The position numbers and the translations under genes were made by a program. Below the pieces are notes generated by a model, which was given only the letters and a program-made list of their open reading frames with translations, did not search any database and had not been told where the DNA came from. This document shows, one piece after another, positions 46,659 through 54,244 of a stretch of DNA of 64,000 nt. The stretch lies in assembly GCF_023091865.1 (NCBI RefSeq), contig NZ_JAHXDI010000002.1, forward strand, positions 186,001 through 250,000. The letters are read 5' to 3'. Source of the DNA: Chromohalobacter moromii. Lineage in GTDB: Bacteria; Pseudomonadota; Gammaproteobacteria; Pseudomonadales; Halomonadaceae. Within the stretch, counting starts at the first letter, position 1, and each line of letters opens with the position of its first letter.

Positions 46659-46967
46659 ATGGATATACCTGATTACAACACATGGTCACGCGACGACCTG
46701 ATCGATCAGACCCACCGGCTCGCATGTCGCATGTCGCAGCTGGCGGGCGATCCGGATAGCACACGTGAGCGTCGCCACGGCGTCGCGGCCCGTTACCACG
46801 CGGCGTATGCGGCATTGCTGGGCATGACCGAGCCATTCGATATCGCCGCGCGTGAGCGCCTGGCGAAAGCGCAGCAGTGGAACCTCGACGAGAGCGAGCG
46901 CCATGAGCGGCTGGCACTCGGCATGGAAGCGCCGGCAGGGCGCCGGGCGGGTGTGTCATGCAGCTAA
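46659..46967 (+). CDS. Unknown early phage protein
   Basis: 102 residues, ATG 46659 with GGGGGAAG upstream. Helical (RDDLIDQTHRLACRMSQLAGD; ARERLAKAQQWNLDESERHERLALGME). Lies in the lambda cII position but lacks a clear HTH. Overlaps the next gene by 10 bp. Confidence 0.68.
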   Translation: MDIPDYNTWSRDDLIDQTHRLACRMSQLAGDPDSTRERRHGVAARYHAAYAALLGMTEPFDIAARERLAKAQQWNLDESERHERLALGMEAPAGRRAGVSCS

Positions 46968-47149
46968 GAAGAGGATACGGGCGTGTCTGGTGCCCAGCGG
47001 GCGCGCATTGGGTCGGTGAGGGCCAGGTAAGTGATTACGATCCGATGACGCATGAACGCCGCCAGCTCAAGACATGCCGGCAGTGTCAGCTCAGCTCCGG
47101 GAAGCTCAATCGCAAGGCGCGTGCCGTGTCAGCGGCGGGGAGGGCGTGA
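46958..47149 (+). CDS. Small zinc-finger-like phage protein
   Basis: 63 residues with WCPAGAH and CRQCQLSSGK spaced to bind one zinc; basic C-terminus. Overlaps the preceding gene. Probably a small nucleic-acid-binding protein; role unknown. Confidence 0.65.
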   Translation: MQLRRGYGRVWCPAGAHWVGEGQVSDYDPMTHERRQLKTCRQCQLSSGKLNRKARAVSAAGRA

Positions 47150-47175
47150 TGCGCCCCACCCTTAAAAGAACGTAC

Positions 47176-47361
47176 TTACGGCTTCCGGTCGAGCTTCTCC
47201 TGAAGAATGTGGAGCATGTAGCCGCAATGTCCGTCGCCCCAATGCGCGATCAGCTTGAGATCGTCGGCGTTCTCATCGATGAAGTCATTGAAAAGCTTCA
47301 CCGCTCGACGTTCGCGCTCGATCTCATCCTGCTTCGCCGCTTCGTGGTGCGCGTTATCCAT
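47176..47361 (-). CDS. Small antisense-oriented phage protein
   Basis: 61 residues on the opposite strand to the rightward operon, start 47361 after GAGGAG. Acidic helical protein (KQDEIERERRAVKLFNDFIDENADDLKLIAHWGDGHCGYMLHILQEKL). The good ribosome site and protein-like sequence support it; it must have its own promoter, since pR reads the other way. Confidence 0.65.
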   Translation of the reverse strand: MDNAHHEAAKQDEIERERRAVKLFNDFIDENADDLKLIAHWGDGHCGYMLHILQEKLDRKP

Positions 47362-47453
47362 GTGCCGCTCCTCAGTTTCTCGCGTGGTGTGGTCGCCGTA
47401 GCTTACACCCGATCACAAATGAGCCGTCAATTCGCGATGCGGGGATGTCACTG

Positions 47454-48374
47454 ATGCAGTACCTCGTCGCCATCAACCAAGCCAAGGCCGTCGAGTGGGG
47501 GCTCAATGCTCAGCAGGCGATGCTGTTCGCGTTCCTGCATCAGGTGCCGACCTGGGCGGATGCGCGTCAGATCGATGGCCACACGTATTTCAACATCGGC
47601 AAGGGGAAGATCTGCGAGGAGCTTCCGCTACTGACCGATAAGCACGACACCGCCTACCGGCTCATGAAGCAACTGGCCAAGCTCGACCTGATCGTGATGA
47701 CCAGCTGTGACAACCGGACGTACATGCGCCTGACCGAGAAGGGCATCACTTGGAATCGCTCGGCAGGGTCGGAAAAATCTCCGACCTCTGGCAAGAAGTC
47801 CCAAGGGTCGGAAAAAAATCCGACCTCGGAAAATTATCCGAGCGGGGTCGGAAAAATATCCGATCTAGGGTCGGAAAAATCTCCGACGAATCAAGATACC
47901 AATGATCATAACTCCAACACTCACTCTGGCGCTGGCGAATCGATATTCGAGCAAGCGGCGCGATGCACGGACGACGGCGACCCGGTGCCGACCGGAGGTG
48001 CCCGCCAATTCCCGATGACACTCGACTGGCAGCCCGATCCCGAGCAGCTGGCGGCCGCATGTCAGCGAGCTGGTTTGTCTGCCGACACCCAGCCCGCCGC
48101 GCATCAGCTCGCCAAGTTCACCGCACACCACGCCGACCAGGGTCGCCGCTACGGCGCCATGGCGTGGACTGCCAAGCTCGTCGATTGGCTCCGCAACGAT
48201 GCGCGCCAGCAGGCCCAGCAACAGACCCAGCCCACCGGAGGATCCCATGCAAACCGCCAGCAGCGTACTTCGCGCCGCCGTCTCACCGCAGCAGAAGCGC
48301 GTGAACGTGACCGAGCCCTCGTCCGAGGCGAGCACCCCGGCGACGTCCTCGACGGAGAGTGCACCCCGGGTTAG
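47454..48374 (+). CDS. Phage replication initiator (lambda O-like, DnaT-type C-terminus)
   Basis: 306 residues. An N-terminal winged-helix (NQAKAVEWGLNAQQAMLFAFLHQ ... DTAYRLMKQLAKLDLI), a repetitive linker encoding GSEKSPT-type units where the iterons sit (about 104-145), and a C-terminal DnaT-like DNA-binding domain (LDWQPDPEQLAAACQRAGL ... MAWTAKLVDWLRND). ATG 47454 is preferred over 47445, whose G-rich site is too close. Its 3' end overlaps the P-like gene by 128 bp. Confidence 0.85.
   Translation: MQYLVAINQAKAVEWGLNAQQAMLFAFLHQVPTWADARQIDGHTYFNIGKGKICEELPLLTDKHDTAYRLMKQLAKLDLIVMTSCDNRTYMRLTEKGITWNRSAGSEKSPTSGKKSQGSEKNPTSENYPSGVGKISDLGSEKSPTNQDTNDHNSNTHSGAGESIFEQAARCTDDGDPVPTGGARQFPMTLDWQPDPEQLAAACQRAGLSADTQPAAHQLAKFTAHHADQGRRYGAMAWTAKLVDWLRNDARQQAQQQTQPTGGSHANRQQRTSRRRLTAAEARERDRALVRGEHPGDVLDGECTPG
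47767..47888. repeat. Five palindromic iterons inside the O-like gene, probable phage origin
   Basis: GGTCGGAAAAATCTCCGACC (47767-47786) recurs at 47806-47825, 47846-47865 and 47869-47888 with small changes, and a shorter copy TCGGAAAATTATCCGA lies at 47826-47841. Each is an inverted repeat TCGGA/TCCGA around an A-rich centre. Starts of the cores are 39, 18, 22 and 23 bp apart. Lambda has its iteron origin at the same place within gene O. Confidence 0.82.
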
Positions 48375-49014
48375 CGAGCAGGACATGGACCAGGTGTTCG
48401 ACGCGATGGCCCGCATGTACGGCGCGAAATTCACGTCGCAGTGGGGCGAGTACGACGACGGCGCATGGCTTGCGGAGCTTGCTCATCTGCCACGCCATTG
48501 CCTCGAGCTGGGTTTTCGGCGCCTCCGCCAGGAGGTGAGCGCCGCGGCACGGGCCGGTGATACGGCGTGGCCACCTCAGCCGGTGGCATTCGCGGCGATG
48601 TGCGAACCCCGGCCCGAGGACATGGGGATGCCGACCGTGGACGCAGCATGGCGCGAAGCCTGTGACCACAGCCACGACCCGAGCGGCTGGCGGTGGAGCC
48701 ATGAGGCCGTTCGACTGGCTGGGCAGGCGGTGGGCTGGCGGGAGATACACGGCGCCACGGCGCAGAGCGTCCGCGCTCGGCTCGAGTCGCGCTTCGCTCG
48801 CCAGTACAGCGCTCTGGTTAATCGCGTCATGGCCGGCGAGGAACTGACGCCCCGGCATTTGCTCGAGCAAGACGGGCAGCGCACTGCTGCAGAGCTGGCG
48901 GAGCGAGCCGGTCGGGAGGCCGCTGCCCAGCGTGCGGAGGCCGAGGGTTTGCCGGATCGCATGATTGCCAGCCAGGGGCTGGCGATGCTCAAAGCCGCCA
49001 CGGGGAGAGCGTGA
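48247..49014 (+). CDS. Replication protein P-like helicase loader
   Basis: 255 residues, start 48247 with GGAGG. MDQVFDAMARMYGAKFTSQWGEYDDGAWLAELAHLP is the lambda P family signature; the rest is helical with a basic, Ala/Glu-rich end. Expected to deliver host DnaB helicase to the O-bound origin. Confidence 0.87.
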   Translation: MQTASSVLRAAVSPQQKRVNVTEPSSEASTPATSSTESAPRVSEQDMDQVFDAMARMYGAKFTSQWGEYDDGAWLAELAHLPRHCLELGFRRLRQEVSAAARAGDTAWPPQPVAFAAMCEPRPEDMGMPTVDAAWREACDHSHDPSGWRWSHEAVRLAGQAVGWREIHGATAQSVRARLESRFARQYSALVNRVMAGEELTPRHLLEQDGQRTAAELAERAGREAAAQRAEAEGLPDRMIASQGLAMLKAATGRA

Positions 49015-49799
49015 GGATGACGGAGATCGTGATTGCCGGTGAGTCCGGCGAGCTGTTGACCACCACTGCTGCGATTGCCGAGGGCATCGAGCGTGATCAT
49101 GCCTCGGTCATTCGCCTGGTTCGCGAGCATCAGGACGACCTCGAGGACTTCGGAAGGGTCGGATTTGAAATCGTGCCCTTGACCACCGCCGGCGGCACCC
49201 AGCGGCGTGAGGTGGCCAGGCTCAACGAGCCCCAGGCGACATTGCTGCTCACGTTCATGCGCAACAACGAGATCGTGCGGGCATTTAAGAAACGCCTGGT
49301 GCGCACGTTCTTCGAGATGCGTGACCAGTTGCACAACGCGCCGCCAGAACCGGAAGCCGTCGATACCACGGCGATCTCGCGGGCCTCGGCGTTTGCCGGT
49401 GCCCTGGACGCGGCAGCGCGCGCCCTGGGCCTGGACGACAACATGCGGCTGTTGAGCGTCAACCAGGCCGTGCAGAAGCGTACAGGCGTCGACTTGTTGA
49501 GCGAGCTGGGCGCTACCCACCTGCTGAGCCCGATCAACGAGCGCTACATGACGCCGACCGAACTCGGTGCACCGGTAGACATGAGCGCCGTGGCAGTCAA
49601 TCGCGTGCTGCGCGACCTGGGCTACCAGCGCGAGGGCCGTGATGGAAAGGGCAAGCTGGTGTGGTCATTGACCGATCGAGGACGAGAGGCTGGTGGCCGG
49701 ATGATGGACACCGGCAAGAAGCATGGTGACGGCACGGCCGTGCAGCAACTCAAGTGGCCCGAATCAGTGGCGGACGTGCTGGCGGAGGAAGCGGCGTGA
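49011..49799 (+). CDS. Rha family phage regulatory protein
   Basis: 262 residues. The N-terminal Rha domain (TTTAAIAEGIERDHASVIRLVREHQDDLEDFG ... LNEPQATLLLTFMRNNEIVRAFKKRLVRTFFEMRDQL) is followed by a C-terminal wHTH-like part (MTPTELGAPVDMSAVAVNRVLRDLGYQ). GTG 49011 overlaps the P stop and has GGGGAG; ATG 49017 is the alternative. Rha proteins interfere with lytic growth in some hosts. Confidence 0.87.
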   Translation: MRMTEIVIAGESGELLTTTAAIAEGIERDHASVIRLVREHQDDLEDFGRVGFEIVPLTTAGGTQRREVARLNEPQATLLLTFMRNNEIVRAFKKRLVRTFFEMRDQLHNAPPEPEAVDTTAISRASAFAGALDAAARALGLDDNMRLLSVNQAVQKRTGVDLLSELGATHLLSPINERYMTPTELGAPVDMSAVAVNRVLRDLGYQREGRDGKGKLVWSLTDRGREAGGRMMDTGKKHGDGTAVQQLKWPESVADVLAEEAA

Positions 49800-50542
49800 G
49801 CGACCTGTTCCCGATGAATCACGCCGATCTATGCGCCATTGCGGTGAAGTGGCTCCAGCGTGAACCCAGTAAGAAGGGGCATGGCTGCGATGTGGCGGTC
49901 AGCGAGGTGAAGACTGGATACACCGGCGAGATACCCGATGCAGTCGGTTTCCGGCGCAAGGATGATCACAGGGATGGTTCTGTGGTCGTCGAGGTTAAGG
50001 TCAGTCGCGCCGATTTCCTGGCTGATGGAAAGAAAGCGCACCGTGTAGACGGTGGTGTGGGCAACTGGCGTTATTTCATGTGCCCCGAAGGACTGATCGC
50101 CGCTGATGAGCTGCCGCCTGGCTGGGGGCTGCTGTGGGTGAACAAGCGTGGTCACGTGAAGCCGCAAGCTGGCCCGGTCTTGCAGCGCCACTATGGCCCG
50201 TATGTCGAGGCCCTGTGCGAGTGGCGCCACGACACCGACCACGGTCGCGAGCAATTCATTCTCGTGAAGTTGCTGTCCCGCGTCGGTGACGTCGAAGAGA
50301 TGAACAGCCGTCTTAAGCAGGCCTACAGCGAGCAAAGCCGCTTGGCCAAGCGCTGTAACGACCTTACTCGAGAACTACACAGTTCAAGCCCTGCGGTGCC
50401 CGATAGCCTTATCAAAGGTCTTCAGTCCATTGCGCCCTGTGATGGTTGCGGTTCATCGCATGGTGAGCACCACGCGCCTGAATGCCCATCGGTTGATGCG
50501 TTCGCTGCGGGCCGAATTGCTGAGTCGGAGGCCCGATCATGA
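49796..50542 (+). CDS. PD-(D/E)XK-like nuclease-fold protein with C-terminal zinc knuckle
   Basis: 248 residues from GTG 49796 (overlaps the Rha stop). The first half (HGCDVAVSEVKTGYTGEIPDAVGFRR ... GSVVVEVKVSRADFL) fits a PD-(D/E)XK core resembling MmcB-type proteins: D in IPDAVG, then E-x-K. A coiled coil (about 175-210) and CDGCGSSHGEHHAPEC follow. A phage DNA-processing role is inferred. Confidence 0.7.
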   Translation: MSDLFPMNHADLCAIAVKWLQREPSKKGHGCDVAVSEVKTGYTGEIPDAVGFRRKDDHRDGSVVVEVKVSRADFLADGKKAHRVDGGVGNWRYFMCPEGLIAADELPPGWGLLWVNKRGHVKPQAGPVLQRHYGPYVEALCEWRHDTDHGREQFILVKLLSRVGDVEEMNSRLKQAYSEQSRLAKRCNDLTRELHSSSPAVPDSLIKGLQSIAPCDGCGSSHGEHHAPECPSVDAFAAGRIAESEARS

Positions 50543-50739
50543 TCGTGATCTCATCCGAAGCCGGGAAGCGATTGGCGCAGGCTAAGGCCGCATGCGACCG
50601 CTGGTATGCGTGCGGCGCAAGGGGCGAAACCACCGGTGCCGCCCTTCGCTTGGAATATGCCGAGGCGGCGGGGCAGGTGGCCGACGAGCTGATAGCCCAA
50701 GGGTTTCATCAGGACGGGGAGTGGGAGGTGCAGTCGTGA
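50539..50739 (+). CDS. Unknown small phage protein
   Basis: 66 residues, overlapping the previous gene by 4 bp (ATGA). Helical, Ala-rich (EAGKRLAQAKAACDRWYACGARGETTGAALRLEYAEAAGQVADELIAQGF). No family recognised. Confidence 0.68.
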   Translation: MIVISSEAGKRLAQAKAACDRWYACGARGETTGAALRLEYAEAAGQVADELIAQGFHQDGEWEVQS

Positions 50740-50933
50740 GCACGATTTACACAGACCGCTTCGCCTATGAAAAAGCGGATATTGAGATAGCGCCGCCGAC
50801 GCTCGGGCATGGCGAGTATGAGCTGTGCATCAGCACCGAAAAGCACGAGGTGAGGCTTGAGCTGACCGAAGAGCAGCTTCTCGAGATTGTCGATCAAGTG
50901 AAACGGCAAGGAATAGAGGTGCCGGCGTCATGA
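50736..50933 (+). CDS. Unknown small phage protein
   Basis: 65 residues from GTG 50736 with GGGAGG 9 nt before; the upstream stop overlaps (GTGA). Beta-rich with a C-terminal helix (YELCISTEKHEVRLELTEEQLLEIVDQVKRQG). No family recognised. Confidence 0.65.
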   Translation: MSTIYTDRFAYEKADIEIAPPTLGHGEYELCISTEKHEVRLELTEEQLLEIVDQVKRQGIEVPAS

Positions 50934-51232
50934 CCACGGAGCGCCAACGAATGGGCGGCAGGCAGGCCCGGCGCGCCGCGATGCTCTGCAACGATGCGCG
51001 GTTTCGGCTCTACCTCGATGCGCGCCGCCGAAAACGCAATCGCATGACGCGTGAGCAACTACCAGACGGCACGCACAGCGCGGAAGATGCGGCAGATTTC
51101 ATCCGCGGTGCATGTGGCATCGGCAGCCGCGCCGCGCTCGATCACAACGCACAGGCCTGGCAGATGTTCGTGAGGATCGTCGAGGACTACAACCGGTGGC
51201 AACGCCGCCAGCACCAGAACCGGGGGCAATGA
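50930..51232 (+). CDS. Unknown basic phage protein
   Basis: 100 residues, strongly basic N-terminus (GGRQARRAAMLCNDARFRLYLDARRRKRNRM) then SAEDAADFIRGACGIGSRAALDHNAQAWQMFVRIVEDY. Coupled by 4-bp overlaps on both sides. Likely nucleic-acid-associated from composition only. Confidence 0.68.
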   Translation: MTTERQRMGGRQARRAAMLCNDARFRLYLDARRRKRNRMTREQLPDGTHSAEDAADFIRGACGIGSRAALDHNAQAWQMFVRIVEDYNRWQRRQHQNRGQ

Positions 51233-51729
51233 TGGGCCTGAATACGAAGCCGCGCCGGCCGCGTGCTCGCAATGCCAATGGCACGCCACGTAAGAAGCCG
51301 GTCGATTGGGAAGGGCAAGAACAAACCAGGTTGATGCTGTGGCTCAAGGGCGAGGTGAATCGCGGCACGGCAGTTGGTCTGGCTCACGCAAACACCTACG
51401 CGGTACCCAACGGCGGGAGCCGGCACGGCCTCGAGGCGGCCAAGATGAAACAGCAGGGCGTTCGCTCTGGCGTGAGCGACCTTGTGATCGCGGTGCCGCG
51501 CGGTGGCTATCACGGCCTCTACCTCGAGCTGAAGGCGACACCGCCTCGCGATGCTGAGCTGGCGGAATCGCAGCGTGAGTGGCTGGCCAAGATGGAAGAG
51601 GCCGGCTACTGCGCCAAGCTGGCCCGGGGGATTGAAGAGGCTAAGGCGGTGATACGTGAGTACATGGTCATGTCGCCCACCGAGGTGGCTGGGGGGCGGC
51701 TGCCGGTGCTGTCCGGCAGCGAGTGGTAA
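51229..51729 (+). CDS. VRR-NUC domain nuclease
   Basis: 166 residues from ATG 51229 (overlaps upstream stop). EQTRLMLWLKGE ... ANTYAVPNGGSRHGLEAAKMKQQGVRSGVSDLVIA ... GLYLELKA is the VRR-NUC Holliday-junction-resolvase-like fold with the catalytic D and E-x-K. Probably acts in phage recombination or replication, the place of lambda Rap/NinG. Confidence 0.87.
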   Translation: MMGLNTKPRRPRARNANGTPRKKPVDWEGQEQTRLMLWLKGEVNRGTAVGLAHANTYAVPNGGSRHGLEAAKMKQQGVRSGVSDLVIAVPRGGYHGLYLELKATPPRDAELAESQREWLAKMEEAGYCAKLARGIEEAKAVIREYMVMSPTEVAGGRLPVLSGSEW

Positions 51730-51756
51730 ACCAGGGGATAAAGGGGAGTGTGACGA

Positions 51757-52353
51757 ATGCGGCCATTGGATCGTATGAGCATCGGTCAGCTGCTGGCGGT
51801 CATCCGCCAGCAGCCGGAGGGAAGTGACCTACGCGAACGCGCGCTGCGCCAGTGCTTGGATGAGTTGATCGAAGTCGAGATCGAGTGGCGGATCGATCAT
51901 CGCCACCTCAATCAGGGTTATCACAAGGCGAGCACCATCGCGGGCATCGGCAAGGGGCGTGGCGAGATGACGGGGTGCGTCGATCATGTTGGAGAAGCGG
52001 CCGAGCGCTATCGCCATGCTTGTCGCTGGCGGGCGATGGCTCAGGCGCTATTGGGTCACCTCAACGAGCGGCAGCGTATGGCGTTGCTGTTGTGCGGGTA
52101 TGCGATCCCCGAGCAGCGCTGCGCGGTGCTGGGCGGCAATGAAGCACGCATGCAGTTGATCAAGCAAGGTAGCCGGGCGCTGACGCTGGCAGAGGTGTGC
52201 GAAGGCCAGAGCGTGATACTTAAGCGGATGGGTTGGCCTGCCGTTGGCGCCGTGGCAATCTTTGAAGGGAGCGAGAGCTTGAAAAGCAGTGCAAAGCGCG
52301 CACGATCCAAACTACTTACCGTAGTAGGAGAGCAGGCGAGCATGGTCGCTTAG
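51757..52353 (+). CDS. Candidate late antiterminator (Q position)
   Basis: 198 residues. The middle (RYRHACRWRAMAQALLGHLNERQRMALLLCGYAIPEQRCAVLGGNEARMQLIKQGSRAL) is helical and HTH-like, reminiscent of Q/sigma-like proteins; no zinc motif is visible. Last gene of the early rightward operon, just before the moron, tRNA and lysis genes. Q function is inferred mainly from position. Confidence 0.55.
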   Translation: MRPLDRMSIGQLLAVIRQQPEGSDLRERALRQCLDELIEVEIEWRIDHRHLNQGYHKASTIAGIGKGRGEMTGCVDHVGEAAERYRHACRWRAMAQALLGHLNERQRMALLLCGYAIPEQRCAVLGGNEARMQLIKQGSRALTLAEVCEGQSVILKRMGWPAVGAVAIFEGSESLKSSAKRARSKLLTVVGEQASMVA

Positions 52354-52415
52354 AAAAATTAAAGTGGTGCGGTTACGCAGCCGATAGTCGTAATGGAGCA
52401 AAGGGAGAACTAAGA

Positions 52416-52982
52416 ATGAAAACTGGCGTACTTTTAATTGCCGCAATGGTTTGCAGTTTTGCAAGCTCAGTCTATGCGGCCACCTATAATATTTCCGAAC
52501 AAAGAATCAATGGAGATTGGTTTTCAGCCAAGCTGTCGCTAGGAAATGTAGTGTATTATCGTGCAGGAAATGTCCTAAAAGATGGTTCGTCCTTGTTTTT
52601 GGATTACTATCCCGGGGATTGTGGCAATCCTCATCTTCAAATAATGACCTCAGGTCCAGAGTCTATGTCGGAAGATGTCGATCTGTATTTAGATTCTTTT
52701 GTGCGCGTCGACCATAAAGATGTGATCAAAAGCTCTTCTCACGTGACAGCTTCCCGTGGTGACACTAATGTATTTACTTCCTTCGACAGTGATAACCCAC
52801 GAAAAATCCTTGAGGCACTAAAAGAAGGAAAGAATGTAAGGTTCAAAGTGGTGACTGATGAGCCTTTTTTCTTCACCTTTGGTCTCAATGGGTCTGCAGC
52901 TTCTATGACGTTAGCTTCATCGCGCTGTAAGCGTCAGTCGGATGACCCTGAATCCTATTTCCCTGATACCTCGACCAACTAG
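52416..52982 (+). CDS. AT-rich moron encoding a secreted protein
   Basis: 188 residues. Clear Sec signal peptide (MKTGVLLIAAMVCSFASSVYA, cleavage after VYA), then a Ser/Asp-rich beta-type protein with two later cysteines. The coding sequence is clearly AT-richer than both neighbours, uses codons such as ATA, TTA and AAA, and lies between the Q-position gene and the lysis cassette, where Stx phages carry cargo. GGGAG ribosome site. Function unknown. Confidence 0.8.
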   Translation: MKTGVLLIAAMVCSFASSVYAATYNISEQRINGDWFSAKLSLGNVVYYRAGNVLKDGSSLFLDYYPGDCGNPHLQIMTSGPESMSEDVDLYLDSFVRVDHKDVIKSSSHVTASRGDTNVFTSFDSDNPRKILEALKEGKNVRFKVVTDEPFFFTFGLNGSAASMTLASSRCKRQSDDPESYFPDTSTN

Positions 52983-53122
52983 TTCGTCAGGCTAAAAGTG
53001 AGCGCTCTCAATGCAGCGCCGATACCACATATGGGTATTTATTACATTTAGGAGGAGGTTGAGCACAAGATGTTGCAAAAGCGACACTCATGAGGTACGG
53101 TTCAGCTAATCTTGTAATTTCT

Positions 53123-53160
53123 GCGCCCTGGCGGGCTTACCCGCTGGGGCGCTTTCGTTT
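53123..53160 (+). terminator. Strong intrinsic terminator before the phage tRNA
   Basis: A 13-bp stem (GCGCCCTGGCGGG with CCCGCTGGGGCGC, two G-T pairs) around CTTA, followed by TTTCGTTT. It ends the moron transcript or acts as the terminator read through by a Q-like protein. The preceding 140 bp (52983-53122) contain no gene beyond a 7-codon reading frame after AGGAGGAGG. Confidence 0.82.
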
Positions 53161-53162
53161 GC

Positions 53163-53238
53163 AGCAGCTGTGGATCACTGGAAGATCGCCGGTCTCATAA
53201 GCCGGAGGAAGCGGGTTCGACTCCCGCCGCTGCTACCA
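53163..53238 (+). tRNA. Phage tRNA-like gene, anticodon CAU, with a bulged acceptor stem
   Basis: D-stem GATC/GATC (53173-53176/53184-53187), anticodon stem CCGGT/GCCGG with loop CTCATAA (CAU), T-arm GCGGG-TTCGACT-CCCGC and 3' ACCA are regular. The acceptor AGCAGC(T)G pairs with CGCTGCT only if T53169 is bulged. Could be tRNA-Met or a lysidine-modified tRNA-Ile2 reading AUA; degenerate or not cannot be settled here. Confidence 0.72.
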
Positions 53239-53319
53239 CGTTCGCCGCTCTGGCAATCCCCCGACGTTCCCCGGCGTTTCCCGGCCTGGGCGGCAACTCT
53301 TCCCCCGTGAGACCTCGTC

Positions 53320-53856
53320 ATGTCTGCTCATTTGCCACGCAACTGGCTCGACGAGGTCGAGCTGGCTCCGTTTGATACGCCTGTTGATCCGTCTGCTGAT
53401 GACGCCGCTAACGTGGCTGCATTCCTGGACATGCTGGCCGATGCCGAGGGTACGCGCCGCTTTGGCGATGAGGATGGTTATAACGTCCTGGTTGGCGGCG
53501 GGGTGTTCGACAGCTACGCCGATCATCCGCGTCAGTCGGTCTACCTACCTGCCTACGAGATCCACAGCACCGCAGCCGGTCGCTACCAGTTCCTGGCTGG
53601 CACCTGGGACGACCTGGTGAAGCGCTTCGGCTATCGCGATTTCGGACCGGTCAGTCAAGACGAGGCGGCGGTTCAGCTGATTCGACAATGCAAGGCGCTT
53701 GGCATGGTGCGGGATGGCCGTATCCGCGACGCGATCCATGCGTGTCGCTCGATATGGGCCAGCCTGCCTGGCGCAGGATATGGGCAGCGTGAGGTGGCAA
53801 CTGATGACCTGGTCGACGCCTACCGTCTCGCCGGTGGCAACGTTGCACAACGATAA
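53320..53856 (+). CDS. Lambda R-like endolysin (lytic transglycosylase)
   Basis: 178 residues. FLDMLADAEGTRRFG, YNVLVGGGVFDSYADHPR, STAAGRYQFLAGTWDDL, and IWASLPGAGYGQ match lambda endolysin R segment by segment, including the catalytic Glu in AEGT. No signal peptide, so it depends on the holin. First gene of the lysis cassette. Confidence 0.94.
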   Translation: MSAHLPRNWLDEVELAPFDTPVDPSADDAANVAAFLDMLADAEGTRRFGDEDGYNVLVGGGVFDSYADHPRQSVYLPAYEIHSTAAGRYQFLAGTWDDLVKRFGYRDFGPVSQDEAAVQLIRQCKALGMVRDGRIRDAIHACRSIWASLPGAGYGQREVATDDLVDAYRLAGGNVAQR

Positions 53857-53893
53857 CCGTTTGGTACGCGGGCAGCTCATGAGGTGCCCAGTT

Positions 53894-54244
53894 ATGAACC
53901 GAAGAGATGAGAAACGCGCCATGCAGGAACGTGATCCTGAGTTCTGGCAGCGGATGCTCGAGTATTTGCCGAACATGCTGGCGGCGTTGCTGACGTTCGC
54001 TATCGCGCTATTCCGTGGGTTGCAGGATGGCGGCCCTTGGAAGAAAGCCCTGCTAGGCGCACTGGTGTGCACATTCCTCAGTGTCGGCCTGTTCCCGTTG
54101 TTCCAGGCGCTGGCCGATCGCTACGACCTGGCGCCGTCGGTGGCCATCGCGCCCTGCGTGTTCCTCGGATTCCTCGGCACCGAGTGGCTGCGCAACAAGG
54201 CTGACGATATCTACGACATCGTTGTTGGCAGGTGGCGCAAGTGA
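53894..54244 (+). CDS. Lambda S-type holin
   Basis: About 116 residues with three hydrophobic segments (MLAALLTFAIALFRGLQDGG; ALLGALVCTFLSVGLFPLF; SVAIAPCVFLGFLGTEWL) and the lambda holin pattern of G-rich loop and C-terminal basic tail. The start is uncertain among 53879, 53894 and 53921; two close in-frame starts recall the holin/antiholin dual start of lambda S. Overlaps the spanin gene. Confidence 0.82.
   Translation: MNRRDEKRAMQERDPEFWQRMLEYLPNMLAALLTFAIALFRGLQDGGPWKKALLGALVCTFLSVGLFPLFQALADRYDLAPSVAIAPCVFLGFLGTEWLRNKADDIYDIVVGRWRK

Noticed and set aside
47767-47888. CRISPR-like repeat array
   Set aside because: Units are short palindromes with tiny irregular gaps inside a coding gene; no unique spacers or cas genes. 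Better explained as iterons.
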